Shown here: positions 1-9,891 of the stretch, piece after piece | How the letters are laid out: each line of letters starts with the position of its first letter | How positions within the stretch are numbered: the first letter of the stretch is position 1 | Assembly: GCA_017941705.1 (NCBI GenBank) | Contig: JAGAVX010000148.1 | Span: 1-54,398, forward strand | Direction: 5' to 3' | DNA: 54,398 nt | Source: Atopobiaceae bacterium | GTDB taxonomy: Bacteria; Actinomycetota; Coriobacteriia; Coriobacteriales; Atopobiaceae | Made by a program: the position numbers and the translations under genes | The notes under the pieces: generated by a model | Told to the model about the DNA's origin: nothing | Database searches by the model: none | The model's input: the letters and a program-made list of their open reading frames with translations, nothing else

Positions 1-1550
1 TCATAGGCGTCCTTGTCGGCCCAGGTGTTGCGAGGATTGAGCACGCGCGTATCGACGCCATCGACATGCTGGGGCACGTCGACGTTGAAGATGGGGTCAC
101 GCACGAACTTGGCATCCTCGACAGAACCCTCGAGCGCCGCCGTAACCATCAGACGAGTCGAGGGAAGGTCCATGCGGGTCCCCACGCCATACGGGCCACC
201 AGTCCACCCAGTGTTGATGAGGTAGACACGCGTGCCCGAACGCTCCATGCGCTCGCCGAACATCTTTGCGTAGCGCAGTGGGTCAAGCGGCATGAACGGC
301 TCACCAAAGAGCGTCGAGAAGGTCGGCTGCGGCTCGGTGATGCCACGCTCCGTGCCTGCCACCTTGCTGGTGAAGCCCGACAGGAAGTGGTACATGGCAC
401 CATTCTTGTCGAGGCGCGAGATCGGGGGCAGGACACCGAAGGCATCCGCCGTCAGGAAAATGACGACATTGGGATAGCGTCCCTGACCCATGGCAGCCGC
501 ATTGTCGATGAAGTTGATGGGGTACGCCACACGCGTGTTCTCGGTGAGCCTATCGTCAAAGTAGTCGGGATTACGCGTGGCGCGATCCACGATGACGTTC
601 TCGCAGATGGCACCAAAACGGATGGCGTTGTAGATCTGCGGCTCGGTAGCCGAAGAAATCTTGATGGCCTTGGCATAGCAGCCGCCTTCAAAGTTGAAGA
701 CACCACCGTCAGCCCAGCCGTGCTCGTCATCGCCGATGAGGACGCGCTGCGGGTCGGCAGATAGCGTGGTCTTGCCCGTGCCGGACAGGCCGAAGAACAC
801 GGCAGTCTCACCGGTCGACGGGTCCATGTTGGCAGAGGAGTGCATGGGCAGGATGCCCTCTTCGACCGGCATGACGTAGTTGAGCACCGAGAAGACAGCC
901 TTCTTGATCTCACCCGAGTACTTGGTGCCCGCGACAATGATGCAACGATCCTGGAAGTTGAGGAGCACAGCTGCCTCGGAATGGGTGCCATGCTTCTCGG
1001 GGTTCAGCTTGAGGCCAGGGGCGGCAAGCACGGTGAAATCCTGGATGCCATAGTTGTCAAGCTGGCGGCGCGAGGGACGCACCAGCAGCTGCCGGGCAAA
1101 CAATGCCTGGCTCGCACGCTCGCAGACGACGAGGAACTTGCGGAACCAGCGACGGTCGGCGCCACCAATGGCACGAACCACGAACAGGTCACGCTGCTGG
1201 AGGTAGTTGAGCACTTCCTCCTTTACGATGTTGTAGTTCTCGACGGAGAACGGCTTGTTGACACCGCCCCAGGCAATGTCGTCATGCACGTCGGGGGTGT
1301 CAACGATGAATCGGTCCTCGGGAGAACGACCCGTATAGCGCCCCGTCTCGACGGCAAGGGCACCCTTTGACGTGAGAATGCCCTCGTGCAAATCGATGGC
1401 CTTCTCGATTAGAGTCGCAGGCGCAGCGTCAACCATGACGGCCCCGCGACAATCCGTCAGGCCACAGGCAGCAAGCTGATCCTGAATCGACCGCTGGCCG
1501 TGCGAGCGAATCGAGCGTACAAAAGAGCCAATCTGATCCTGGATAGGCAT
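1..1550 (-). CDS. pckA: Phosphoenolpyruvate carboxykinase (ATP), 3'-truncated by the window edge
   Basis: Cytosolic enzyme that interconverts oxaloacetate + ATP with phosphoenolpyruvate + CO2 + ADP. In anaerobic fermenters it often runs towards oxaloacetate. About 516 codons are visible from ATG at 1550. The ATP-type family is about 530-540 residues, so roughly the last 20 are outside the window. The P-loop GLSGTGKTTLS, the metal/kinase-2 segment IGDDEHGW and the C-terminal LNPRNTWADKDAYD block are all readable. The start is fixed by an AGGAGG 7 bases upstream. A 6-bp hairpin may cover that site. It is transcribed away from the epimerase gene. The family call is very secure; direction of flux is inference. 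Confidence 0.96.
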   Translation of the reverse strand, partial: MPIQDQIGSFVRSIRSHGQRSIQDQLAACGLTDCRGAVMVDAAPATLIEKAIDLHEGILTSKGALAVETGRYTGRSPEDRFIVDTPDVHDDIAWGGVNKPFSVENYNIVKEEVLNYLQQRDLFVVRAIGGADRRWFRKFLVVCERASQALFARQLLVRPSRRQLDNYGIQDFTVLAAPGLKLNPEKHGTHSEAAVLLNFQDRCIIVAGTKYSGEIKKAVFSVLNYVMPVEEGILPMHSSANMDPSTGETAVFFGLSGTGKTTLSADPQRVLIGDDEHGWADGGVFNFEGGCYAKAIKISSATEPQIYNAIRFGAICENVIVDRATRNPDYFDDRLTENTRVAYPINFIDNAAAMGQGRYPNVVIFLTADAFGVLPPISRLDKNGAMYHFLSGFTSKVAGTERGITEPQPTFSTLFGEPFMPLDPLRYAKMFGERMERSGTRVYLINTGWTGGPYGVGTRMDLPSTRLMVTAALEGSVEDAKFVRDPIFNVDVPQHVDGVDTRVLNPRNTWADKDAY

Positions 1551-1556
1551 GAAGAC

Positions 1557-1578
1557 CTCCTTTTGGGGACACAAGGAG
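1557..1578 (-). promoter_or_regulatory. pckA: Hairpin covering the pckA ribosome-binding site
   Basis: On the minus strand CTCCTT is followed after 10 bases by AAGGAG, which is the Shine-Dalgarno of pckA. The 6-bp pairing would hide the ribosome site in the mRNA. This is a sequence observation; a regulatory role is inference. Confidence 0.3.
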
Positions 1579-1885
1579 CATGTCCCGTCGAACTATCCAT
1601 CCAGTAGGGTATGCCAAAGGAGGCTTTAGGTAGCAAGAGTTAACAAAAACTCACCACTATGTGAACTTCTCGGGGAGTTTGGCTAGCCCTCTTTTGGCGA
1701 GCGATGCTAGTTGTCGGTGAGCGTATCTCTGTGGCGGCACGCTTCGGTCCAAATCAGTGGTAGTCGCCCAACCAACATGCAATCCCACGAGCAACCGCTC
1801 ATCCACTCCTTCGACTATCTGGCCTGCAACCTGCAGAATGCATGCGACAATACGCAGCAAGGATTACTCGAGATGGGAGTGAGTT
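1579..1885. other. Divergent intergenic region between pckA and the epimerase
   Basis: No credible gene; short reading frames here have no ribosome site or family features. It should carry the divergent promoters of pckA (minus) and the epimerase (plus). An inverted repeat GAGTT-N6-AACTC lies at 1637-1652 and a TCAC-N6-GTGA dyad at 1651-1664. I see no convincing -35/-10 pair. The plus-strand gene has GGGAG just before its ATG. Confidence 0.5.
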
Positions 1886-2767
1886 ATGGGCACGATTTCC
1901 AGCATTGCAAGCGGACGTGTGACCGCAGCAGTCGATTCTGCCGGCGCACAGCTTATGAGCCTGACGCTCGACGGCGGCGAGTATCTCTGGCAGCGTGACG
2001 AGCGCTGGTGGCCGCGTTGTGCGCCAGTCCTGTTCCCCATCGTCGGCAACATCCGTGACGATCGAGCCACGTCCGCACAGGGTGAGATAAAGTTTGGGCG
2101 TCACGGCCTGGCAAGGAACTACGACCATGACCTCGTCGAGCAGGGCGATGACTTCCTGACCTACGAACTTCGCTCCTCTGATGACTCGCGTGCCAAGTTC
2201 CCCTACGACTTCTGCCTTCGCATGACGTACCGCATCGTAGAGGATGCCCTCGAGCAGGAGTTCTATGTCGAGAACACCGGCGATGTCACCCTCCCGTTCG
2301 TTGTGGGCGGACATCCCGCGTTCAACGTACCCGCACCTGGTGATGACAGCGATTTCTCAGACTACTGCCTGAAATTCGCCGAGCCGTGGACCTACGCCTC
2401 CCCCACCATCAGCACCGAGACGGGGCTGCTCGACTTTGGCAACCGCTTCACGCTTCTGGAGGACTCGGACACCCTTCCGCTCACGCACGAACTCTTTGAT
2501 GTTGACACCCTCACCTTCGAGGATGTGCCTGGCAGGACTGTATCGCTCGTTGGTCCCGCAGGCCATGGCATGCGTGTCGACTTCGATGGCTTCGACTACC
2601 TAGGCGTCTGGAGCGCGGCTGGCGGGGCTCCGTTCGTGGCCCTGGAGCCGTGGTGCGGAACCGCGACGCGAACTGACGAGGATGATGTGTTTGAGCACAA
2701 GCAGGGGATGATGTTCCTCGAGCCGGGAAAGAGCACGTCAAAGACCTTTGTCATGCGTCCCTTCTAG
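1886..2767 (+). CDS. Aldose 1-epimerase (mutarotase) family protein, LacX-like
   Basis: 293-residue member of the galactose-mutarotase-like beta-sandwich superfamily, which interconverts alpha and beta anomers of free sugars or acts on hexose-6-phosphates. The N-terminal GAQLMSLTLDGGEYLWQRD, the WPRCAPVLFPIVGN block, the HGLARN segment and the VVGGHPAFNVP block (candidate substrate/catalytic His) fit the LacX/YeaD-type subgroup rather than classical GalM. GGGAG precedes the ATG. It is monocistronic, followed at once by a strong terminator. The sugar is not predictable from sequence. Confidence 0.85.
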   Translation: MGTISSIASGRVTAAVDSAGAQLMSLTLDGGEYLWQRDERWWPRCAPVLFPIVGNIRDDRATSAQGEIKFGRHGLARNYDHDLVEQGDDFLTYELRSSDDSRAKFPYDFCLRMTYRIVEDALEQEFYVENTGDVTLPFVVGGHPAFNVPAPGDDSDFSDYCLKFAEPWTYASPTISTETGLLDFGNRFTLLEDSDTLPLTHELFDVDTLTFEDVPGRTVSLVGPAGHGMRVDFDGFDYLGVWSAAGGAPFVALEPWCGTATRTDEDDVFEHKQGMMFLEPGKSTSKTFVMRPF

Positions 2768-2792
2768 ACCTTTAGGCCTCACACACTGCCCA

Positions 2793-2828
2793 CGCCCCGC
2801 GAGCCCACATGCTCGCGGGGCGTTTTCT
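2793..2828 (+). terminator. Rho-independent terminator after the epimerase gene
   Basis: Perfect 12-bp stem (CGCCCCGCGAGC with GCTCGCGGGGCG), 6-base loop CCACAT, followed by TTTTCTAT. It separates the epimerase gene from the pilus locus. Confidence 0.93.
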
Positions 2829-2867
2829 ATTATGGGTTTTCGCAGCTCAGAGCGTGTCTTTTGCACG

Positions 2868-2896
2868 TGCGACCTACCTGCGACCTTCGTGCGACC
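2868..2896 (+). promoter_or_regulatory. Three TGCGACC direct repeats, 11-bp period, upstream of pilus operon
   Basis: TGCGACC occurs at 2868, 2879 and 2890, exactly 11 bp apart, so all three copies face the same side of the helix. An AT-rich patch (AATTGAATAACTAG, 2910-2923) that could hold a -10 box follows. This arrangement is typical of activator or response-regulator binding sites. The repeats are seen directly; the role as pilus operon control site is inference. Confidence 0.5.
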
Positions 2897-3035
2897 AAAG
2901 ACGTACATCAATTGAATAACTAGTCTCTCCCACTTCCCCCAGGACTTAGCGTTTTATTTGGCGGCCAGGCGAGCGGGCATGCGAGCCCCTCCTGTCCTCC
3001 CAAGAACCCATAGGCGACGGTCATTGGAGGAACAC

Positions 3036-4718
3036 ATGGACCAACGAAGATGTCGAATCTTGCCAAACGCATTGACAAGGGCGCTAAAACTTGCGCTGGC
3101 GCTCTGTCTTGCGCTCCTGCCCGCAGCGCACTCATTCGCCGAAGAGGCCGGACTCGTAGTAGAGAGGCCCGCCGGTGACATGAGCTATCAGTGCTATCAG
3201 GTTTTCTGCGCTGAGGTCTCGGACGATGGGACAGCAACTGACATCGCCTGGGCATCCGATGAGATGCGTGATGCGGTGCTCGCCTACCTACAAGTCTCTG
3301 GGTACACCGAATGGATTGCCGAGACGCATCCCGACGAGGGGCAGGCACCTATCGCTCAGAACGCCGCCGAGTACCTTTCGCTCAGGATCGGAACCGCAGA
3401 ACAGATCGGAAACGACTCACAACCAGCTCATTCCGACCAGGCGGCGTTCTCGACCGGACTTGCTCGAGCGCTTGCGAACAATGGGCATCTGCCCTTCCAG
3501 AGCGTCTCCGCCAACGAACAGTTCGCGGCAACTGAAGGGTATTGGCTTATCGTCACGGACCCGTCATCGCTCGACACCGAGGGCGAGTCGGGCACATCGC
3601 CCATATGGCTGCCCATCGGCGGGACGCTCCAAGCAATCCAAGAGAAGGCAGCGTCGCCCACCATCAGCAAGGATGTCCTCGAAGCATCCTCCAACACCTG
3701 GGGAAAGGTGGCTGATGCCTTTCGCAAGGAATCACTCGACTTTCGTATCACTGGCACCCTTCCACGAAACCTTGTCGACTACACGCGCTTTCACTACCGA
3801 CTGACCGATACGCATAGCGACGGGCTTTCGATTGCGATTCCCGAAGGAAAGACCATAGCCGATGCGATAAGCATCACCATTGGTGACACCCTCATCAAGC
3901 CAGACGGCGAGAACCTGCAGGTGGGTTATGACGGCAAGGCGCTCATCATCGATTTCGCCGACCTGCGCTCAGGGTACTGGGAGCCATATGGCATCACGAG
4001 CGACTCGAGCATCGTGGTCACGTACAAGGCCTTCCTCAACGAGCGGGCGATTGCGGGCAGTGCCGGCAACAGCAACGATGTCACCCTCACGTGCAGCAAT
4101 GACCCGACAGGCGATTCGGAAAGCGACATCCACGCAACGCCCGTGAAGGTCTATACGCACACCCTGAGGCTGCGAAAGGTCTCAAGCGATGCCTCAAAGC
4201 CGCTCAATGGGGCCAAGTTCACCGTACGGATGCTGCGAGCAGGCACCAAGGATCCACGCCAGGCCTGCTACGTTCAAGCTGACGGATCGTTTTCGCCCAA
4301 TGCCTGCGAGTTTGCGACCGACTCGAATGGAGTCGTGACGATCGAGGGAGTCGACTCGGGTGACTACACCGTCGTCGAGACAGTGGCGCCCGATGGCTAC
4401 CAGCGACTCCAATCAGACATTCAGATAAGCATCAAGCCGACTGTCAGTGAGGCAGATGGCCATCTCGCAAAGCTCACGGCCACATGCCTGTCGGACGACG
4501 CGCATGTGAGCAGCATATCGGCCGATGACGGAATTGCGACGCTGACGGTTAAGAACACTCCCCTGCCAAAAGCAGACCGTCCGGTCGAGCGCCTGGCGCA
4601 GACGGGCGTTGGCCCGATCGCTTCGACCCTTGTGTTGTGCGGCTTGGTCGTCATCGCCGTCTCGCTAGCCGCAAACCGTGGCAAACGTCGAGTTCCGCGA
4701 AGGCATCGCAGCTACTAG
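3036..4718 (+). CDS. Isopeptide-type pilin / LPXTG-like surface protein (pilin 1)
   Basis: 560-residue secreted, wall-anchored pilin subunit. The start at 3036 follows TTGGAGG and gives a signal peptide (residues 1-35, hydrophobic ALKLALALCLALLPAAHSFA). A fimbrial isopeptide D2-type domain (about residues 170-350, RITGTLPRN...YRLTDTHSDGL) is followed by a SpaA-like prealbumin domain with E-box TVVETVAPDGY. The sorting signal at residue ~520 is LAQTG, with Ala in place of the usual Pro, then a membrane segment and a basic tail. First gene of a five-gene locus; 31 bp to the paralogous pilin 2. Whether it is backbone or accessory pilin is not decidable here. Confidence 0.88.
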   Translation: MDQRRCRILPNALTRALKLALALCLALLPAAHSFAEEAGLVVERPAGDMSYQCYQVFCAEVSDDGTATDIAWASDEMRDAVLAYLQVSGYTEWIAETHPDEGQAPIAQNAAEYLSLRIGTAEQIGNDSQPAHSDQAAFSTGLARALANNGHLPFQSVSANEQFAATEGYWLIVTDPSSLDTEGESGTSPIWLPIGGTLQAIQEKAASPTISKDVLEASSNTWGKVADAFRKESLDFRITGTLPRNLVDYTRFHYRLTDTHSDGLSIAIPEGKTIADAISITIGDTLIKPDGENLQVGYDGKALIIDFADLRSGYWEPYGITSDSSIVVTYKAFLNERAIAGSAGNSNDVTLTCSNDPTGDSESDIHATPVKVYTHTLRLRKVSSDASKPLNGAKFTVRMLRAGTKDPRQACYVQADGSFSPNACEFATDSNGVVTIEGVDSGDYTVVETVAPDGYQRLQSDIQISIKPTVSEADGHLAKLTATCLSDDAHVSSISADDGIATLTVKNTPLPKADRPVERLAQTGVGPIASTLVLCGLVVIAVSLAANRGKRRVPRRHRSY

Positions 4719-4749
4719 AACAACCCTTAACCAGAGAAAGGAAGCCTCC

Positions 4750-6432
4750 ATGCTAAACAACACTCGCTGTGGCCTCATTTCAAAAGCAGCCATCACCACT
4801 GGTCTAGGCATCGCGCTCGCAGTGGGAGCGCCGACATTGCTCCCGTGTCTCGCGCTGGCCGCGGAAGGAACCGTCACCATCTCCCAGCAGAACAACGAGA
4901 ATGCGACGTATGACGCATTTATGCTGTTCAAGGCTGACATCTCGCCAGATGACCAGGCGGCCCACATCACCTGGGCATCCGATTCCATGAAGAAGATCGT
5001 GTTGTCCTTCTTGGACTCCAATGGCTATACGAAATGGCTCGAGTCCAAGCATCCCGGCAAGGGCCAGCGCGATCTACCCCAGAACGCCGCACAATACATC
5101 AGCGAGATGATCGCTGGCTCCAAGACTGCAGCGGGGACCGCGACAAAACCTCGCACGACCGCCGCCGCGTCATTCGCCAACAAGCTTGCCGTCGCTTTGG
5201 CGTCCAACGATGCCTCTCCGCGCCAAGTCGCCACTTCGGGCAAGCCTTTTTCTGGCCCACAGGGATACTGGCTCTTTGCCACCACCCCATCGACCACAGG
5301 CGATCCCGATGACGCGGGAAGCGCGCCCATATGGGTACCGCTGGGAGGATCGACAACAGCAATCCTCGAGAAATCTTCCGTTCCCACAGCTGACAAGGAC
5401 GTGATGGAAGACTCGACCGGATCGTGGGGAAAGTTCGCCGACGCCCATGTGGGCCAGGCCATCGGCTACCGGCTGACGGGAACTCTCCCCTCTAACTTCA
5501 ACTCGTTCGAACACTATCACTTCATGTTCACCGACACGCTCTCGGCCGGACTTGACCTCGACATCGAGGACGGTAAGACCGCGGCGGACTCGGTCGTCGT
5601 GCAGGTTGCGGGTAAGACTGTGCCCGTCGACGGCAAAAGCCTAAAGGTCGAATATGACAACCGCAAGCTCGTCATCGACTTTGCCGACCTGATGGCCGCC
5701 AGCTGGAGTTCCTATGGCATATCTGGAGGCACCAAGATAACGGTCACCTACAAGGCGCATCTCAATGACGCCTGCATAGTGGGAACCCCCGGCAACCCCA
5801 ACGAGGTGTCAGTCACCTACTCGAACGACCCGGTGTCGGGAGGCGAAGGCCACACTTCGCCTGGCAAGACGAAGCCGAAGACCTACACCTACCGAATGAC
5901 CCTCAAGAAGCTCGACGAGCAGACCGGCGAGCCGCTTCAGGGAGCGGAGTTCACCATAAGGGTTGGCGAAGGCAACTCGGACAAGCAGAGTGTGGGTCTA
6001 TACGTCCAGTCAGATGGCTCCCTTGGTAAAAGCGCCCATACCTTCACGACAGACAAGAGTGGCACCTTCGTCGCAACCGGACTGGATGAGGGCACCTACG
6101 TCATATCCGAGACAAAGGCGCCCGAAGGATACGAACGTATCGACAGTGACCTAACACTCAACATCACAGCCGATCGCGACAAAGACGGGTTGGAGCTGGC
6201 AGACCTCAAAGCCGACCTCAAGGGAGGCGATGCCAAGGATGCCGGAGCGGTCAAGAAGACCTCGGTAGCCGGTCTCGACGCCAAGTCGGGGTCGATCAGC
6301 CTCGATGTCACCAACGACCGCATGATCAAGATGCCCGTGACAGGCCTCGGCGGCACGTCCATGGCAGTCTCGCTCGGAGGCTTCACTGCGATCGTTGCCG
6401 GTATTGGCCTTGTTGCCAGAAGAAGACGCTGA
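4750..6432 (+). CDS. Isopeptide-type pilin / sortase substrate (pilin 2, paralogue of pilin 1)
   Basis: 560 residues, exactly the same length as pilin 1 and alignable along its whole length (WASD..., GYWLF, PIWVPLGG, YRLTGTLPSN, FADL, NDPVSG). It has a signal peptide ending LALAAEG, an isopeptide D2 domain starting with VPTADKDV (Lys of the usual intradomain crosslink), a SpaA-like domain with E-box VISETKAPEGYER, sorting motif MPVTG at residue ~528, a membrane segment and an RRRR tail. RBS AGAAAGGAAG precedes the ATG. It is probably the shaft subunit because it keeps more family-typical lysines than pilin 1, but this is inference. Confidence 0.9.
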   Translation: MLNNTRCGLISKAAITTGLGIALAVGAPTLLPCLALAAEGTVTISQQNNENATYDAFMLFKADISPDDQAAHITWASDSMKKIVLSFLDSNGYTKWLESKHPGKGQRDLPQNAAQYISEMIAGSKTAAGTATKPRTTAAASFANKLAVALASNDASPRQVATSGKPFSGPQGYWLFATTPSTTGDPDDAGSAPIWVPLGGSTTAILEKSSVPTADKDVMEDSTGSWGKFADAHVGQAIGYRLTGTLPSNFNSFEHYHFMFTDTLSAGLDLDIEDGKTAADSVVVQVAGKTVPVDGKSLKVEYDNRKLVIDFADLMAASWSSYGISGGTKITVTYKAHLNDACIVGTPGNPNEVSVTYSNDPVSGGEGHTSPGKTKPKTYTYRMTLKKLDEQTGEPLQGAEFTIRVGEGNSDKQSVGLYVQSDGSLGKSAHTFTTDKSGTFVATGLDEGTYVISETKAPEGYERIDSDLTLNITADRDKDGLELADLKADLKGGDAKDAGAVKKTSVAGLDAKSGSISLDVTNDRMIKMPVTGLGGTSMAVSLGGFTAIVAGIGLVARRRR

Positions 6433-6507
6433 CGCCCCCAGCAATTGACCACAGCAATATCGATACGACTCTCGGACCGGGGACTGCCCCGGCCCTTGGA
6501 GGTAGCC

Positions 6508-9500
6508 ATGGAAACACAGACCGCAAAACCATACGGAGGCATGCCGCCGAGCGCTGAGCTGCCGGCGTTCAAGCCAAGGCAAAGCCCCGTCTACACGATG
6601 CTTCGTACGATTGCATCCATACTCTTCATCGCACTCGCCTTGGCGGGCACGCCAGCAGATTGTCTCGCCGCAGGCTACGAGAAGCGCAACCTCGACTCAA
6701 GAGGGTTCTTCGATACCGTGGGTTTCATCGAGCCGAACCTCGAAGCCGCAAAACCATCGCTGCCGCGCTATCAGACAGGAACGGCCGACGTCATCGATGC
6801 CACTGGATGGCAGTGGGACGACAGCCGCCAACTCTGGGCGTACACGGCCCACGCCGCACAGAACAATGGGGCATCAGGAGCGCACATAACCATCCGATAT
6901 CCCCAGGCGGGCTGGATGCGCAAGGGAGGAGAGCGCATCAGCGGTCTTCTGGACATCTACGTCACCTTCACCACCATCTTCACCAATGCGAGAAACGACA
7001 CCGACAAGGTCTTGTGGGGCCCTTACCTGGACTCGGGCGCCCTTATGGTCGACGGCTTTTGGGTCGAGAACGCCCTGCTCTACAAGACGGAATACAAGCT
7101 CGTCGACAGCGAGACGGGTGAAGTGGTACCCATCGACAATGGAATGTCGTATACGGAGCGTTCGTTGAATGTGGGCGAAGGCTTCATGGTCGATGGCGCA
7201 ACGGCCGGATACGTGGCCTCAGACATGCCCGACTATGTGCTCGGCACAAATGGCGTCGGTCTCAACTGGCACAAGGATGAGGTCGAGAGCGTGCTCAGGC
7301 ACACTCAGGTCACCGAGCTGCATCTTTCGAGTGACCACGCATGGCAGGGATTCGTGGGCACGGTGCCTCAGACCGTAAAGGCAGATGCCGTCGCCACCAC
7401 GATTCCCGAGCACCAAACCAACTTCGACCTCTTTCTCAACGACGGCTTTGGATCGGTGAAGACGGGAGGTGGCAACCAGTACATACAGGGTGTCGACTCC
7501 TCGCAGATCGTCTTGGCCACCATATCCGCAAACGGCCGAACCGAGACGTTCCCTGACGCATCCCTCTGGATGGGGGCATCAGTTATCGCCCCCACAAGCG
7601 ATGGCATCGAGGTGATGGGCGTCAACTTCCCAAGAAACGCCCTTGGAGGACGAAGCCTGCCGATTCAATTTGGCGATATCTCAATCGCCTCCTCGCTCTT
7701 TACGCATGCCGACAGCTTTGAAAGGGCCTATGTCGACAAGTTTGGAAAGCATAGCGGCCTGAACAGCCATTACAAGGAACCCTTTGGAGAACTCAAGTCC
7801 AATCGATGGTACGTGCCCCAATTTCATGTCTTCACTGCCGTCACACCGCCTGCGCCAACAAAGAAGTCAAACAAGGAAGAGACCTCTCTGGGCGAGCAGA
7901 TAGACTACACCGTCACGCAGCCCGTGAATGCAAGCTCTCGGGATGCCTGGCCGGGCTTCAGATATCAGTCGCTGTCATTCAAAGACACACTGCCCTATGG
8001 GCTCTCCTACAAAGAGGGATCATTCAAGGTTATCGACACCGAAGGCAACGAGCTGGAAAGCGGGACACTGCAAGTGACGGGAAGCACTGACGAGAGATAC
8101 ACCCTCACATGGACTGCCGATGACGAATGGCTAGCGTCCGGCCTCGCCATGAACGGCAAAGACCTCACCTTCGCATTCTCGGCGGAGGCGACCATCGCAC
8201 CCGATGACAAACGATATGTGAATGTCGCAAATACCTTCGTAAACGACGCGGAGCTCGAGACAAACCAGGTCGTCACCACCATTCGAGAGACAAAGGGAGG
8301 GATAGCGATAAGAAAGAGCTCGGCGGTTCCTGCCATTACCGACGACAACCCCTGTTACTCGCTTGAAGGTGCCCAATTTGGCGTGTACACCAACAAGACA
8401 TGTGACGACAAATCGCTGGCAGGCATGCTCACGACCAACGCCGACGGCAGCTCGTCGCAGCTCGACTTGGAGCCGGGAGACTATTGGGTCAAGGAGGTCG
8501 CAGCCCCCACTGGATACCTACTTGACGCGAACGCCGTCGCCGCCAAGGTTTCCAAAGGCGAGACAAACGTCGTCGAGTTTCATGACACTCCGCAGGTCGG
8601 TGTGGCTGACGCTTTGGTAAGAAAGGTCGATGCCGCGTCTGGCAAGGCGCAGCCCCAAGGATCCGGCTCGCTTGCTGGCACCGAGTTCGAGATATGCCAC
8701 TACGCAGGCTACTACGACGCAGCCACAATCCCGGATTCGCCGCAGCACTCTTGGATACTGGCAACTGACGATAGGGGCATTGCGACGCTTGACGAGCGTC
8801 ATCGCGTAAGCGGCAGCGAGCTGCTGACAGGAGCGGATGGGTCACCCGTCATACCCCTGGGCACTGTGACGATACGTGAGACGAAAGCGCCGACAGGCTA
8901 CCTTGTCCCAGATGACCAGGCCTTTTCAATCTTCTTCATCAAGGCACAGGACCAGGGCACCGGAGCCATCACGCTCGACGCCTTGACGGTACGTGAGCAG
9001 AGTATACGCGGTGGTGTCGTCGTAAAGAAGATCGACAGGTCCACCGGCAGCGCACTCGCAGGCGCCGTCTTCTCGATCACAACGACCTCAAAGAACCCGG
9101 TCACCGTGAAGGGAAAGACCTACAAGGCGGGCGAAGTGTGCCTCACTTGCACCTCGGGCAAAGACGGACTCGCATCTTCGGGCAAGGAGCTCCCCTATGG
9201 AAGCTACACCATCACAGAAACGAAGGCTCCGTCTGGCTACACCCTTAACAGCGCATGGAAGAAGTCCTTCTCCATCTCGGAGGACGGGCAGGTGGTCAAC
9301 CTTACCGGCGAGCCCGTCCAGGATGACCCGCTATCGGCGGCGGCACAGATAGTCGGCCTCAAGAACTTAGACGGAGGCATTCGTGGGAGGGTGCTCAAGG
9401 AAGGAGAATTCACTTTCGTACTCTATGACGCAGCGGGCAAGATGCTCCAATCCAAGCGGAACGACACAGACGGCAAGATTACGTTCGATCCAATAACCTT

Positions 9501-9807
9501 TGGACCTGTCGATGCCGGAAAGGTATTCGACTACACGATCAAGGAGGAGCGTGGAAGCGACCAAGACATCGTCTACGACGGTCACGAGGAAAAGGTGAGC
9601 ATCTCGGTGACACAAGACAAGGACGGGTCACTTCGGGCGGCGGTCGAGCTGGACGCGGACGGAATCGTCTTCAACAACTCCGCCGTAGGAAGCATAGGGC
9701 TACCCCTAACTGGCGCAGCCGGCATCAAGGGAGGATTCGTTGCGCTGCTCACCATAGCCTGCGCCGCTGTCATTGTCCTTCCCAAGGCCCTGAGGGACGT
9801 CGCATAG
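6508..9807 (+). CDS. Large LPLTG-anchored multi-domain pilus tip/adhesin protein
   Basis: 1,099-residue secreted protein, start chosen at 6508 because TTGGAGG precedes it; an in-frame TTG lies 63 bases upstream. The signal peptide sits behind a ~30-residue leader. The N-terminal ~450 residues resemble an adhesin head without recognised motifs. Next come an isopeptide D2-like domain (PYGLSYKEGSFKV), three SpaA-type domains with E-boxes (WVKEVAAPTGY, TIRETKAPTGY, TITETKAPSGY) and a Spy0128-like domain (FTFVLYDAAGKM). LPLTG lies at ~1065 with membrane segment. Its size and domain string suggest the tip subunit. The receptor is unknown. Confidence 0.88.
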   Translation: METQTAKPYGGMPPSAELPAFKPRQSPVYTMLRTIASILFIALALAGTPADCLAAGYEKRNLDSRGFFDTVGFIEPNLEAAKPSLPRYQTGTADVIDATGWQWDDSRQLWAYTAHAAQNNGASGAHITIRYPQAGWMRKGGERISGLLDIYVTFTTIFTNARNDTDKVLWGPYLDSGALMVDGFWVENALLYKTEYKLVDSETGEVVPIDNGMSYTERSLNVGEGFMVDGATAGYVASDMPDYVLGTNGVGLNWHKDEVESVLRHTQVTELHLSSDHAWQGFVGTVPQTVKADAVATTIPEHQTNFDLFLNDGFGSVKTGGGNQYIQGVDSSQIVLATISANGRTETFPDASLWMGASVIAPTSDGIEVMGVNFPRNALGGRSLPIQFGDISIASSLFTHADSFERAYVDKFGKHSGLNSHYKEPFGELKSNRWYVPQFHVFTAVTPPAPTKKSNKEETSLGEQIDYTVTQPVNASSRDAWPGFRYQSLSFKDTLPYGLSYKEGSFKVIDTEGNELESGTLQVTGSTDERYTLTWTADDEWLASGLAMNGKDLTFAFSAEATIAPDDKRYVNVANTFVNDAELETNQVVTTIRETKGGIAIRKSSAVPAITDDNPCYSLEGAQFGVYTNKTCDDKSLAGMLTTNADGSSSQLDLEPGDYWVKEVAAPTGYLLDANAVAAKVSKGETNVVEFHDTPQVGVADALVRKVDAASGKAQPQGSGSLAGTEFEICHYAGYYDAATIPDSPQHSWILATDDRGIATLDERHRVSGSELLTGADGSPVIPLGTVTIRETKAPTGYLVPDDQAFSIFFIKAQDQGTGAITLDALTVREQSIRGGVVVKKIDRSTGSALAGAVFSITTTSKNPVTVKGKTYKAGEVCLTCTSGKDGLASSGKELPYGSYTITETKAPSGYTLNSAWKKSFSISEDGQVVNLTGEPVQDDPLSAAAQIVGLKNLDGGIRGRVLKEGEFTFVLYDAAGKMLQSKRNDTDGKITFDPITFGPVDAGKVFDYTIKEERGSDQDIVYDGHEEKVSISVTQDKDGSLRAAVELDADGIVFNNSAVGSIGLPLTGAAGIKGGFVALLTIACAAVIVLPKALRDVA

Positions 9808-9891
9808 CCCATGCGAAGCGCGACACGACGCATAGCGCTCCGCAGGTCGCATGCCTACCGAGGCAGAGGCAAGAATCGCAAAGGAAGGCAT

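Noticed and set aside
66..1370. Plus-strand open frames of 232 and 176 codons opposite pckA
   Set aside because: They are antisense frames of a GC-rich gene; the minus strand reads as clear ATP-type PEP carboxykinase and the plus frames have no family features or ribosome sites.
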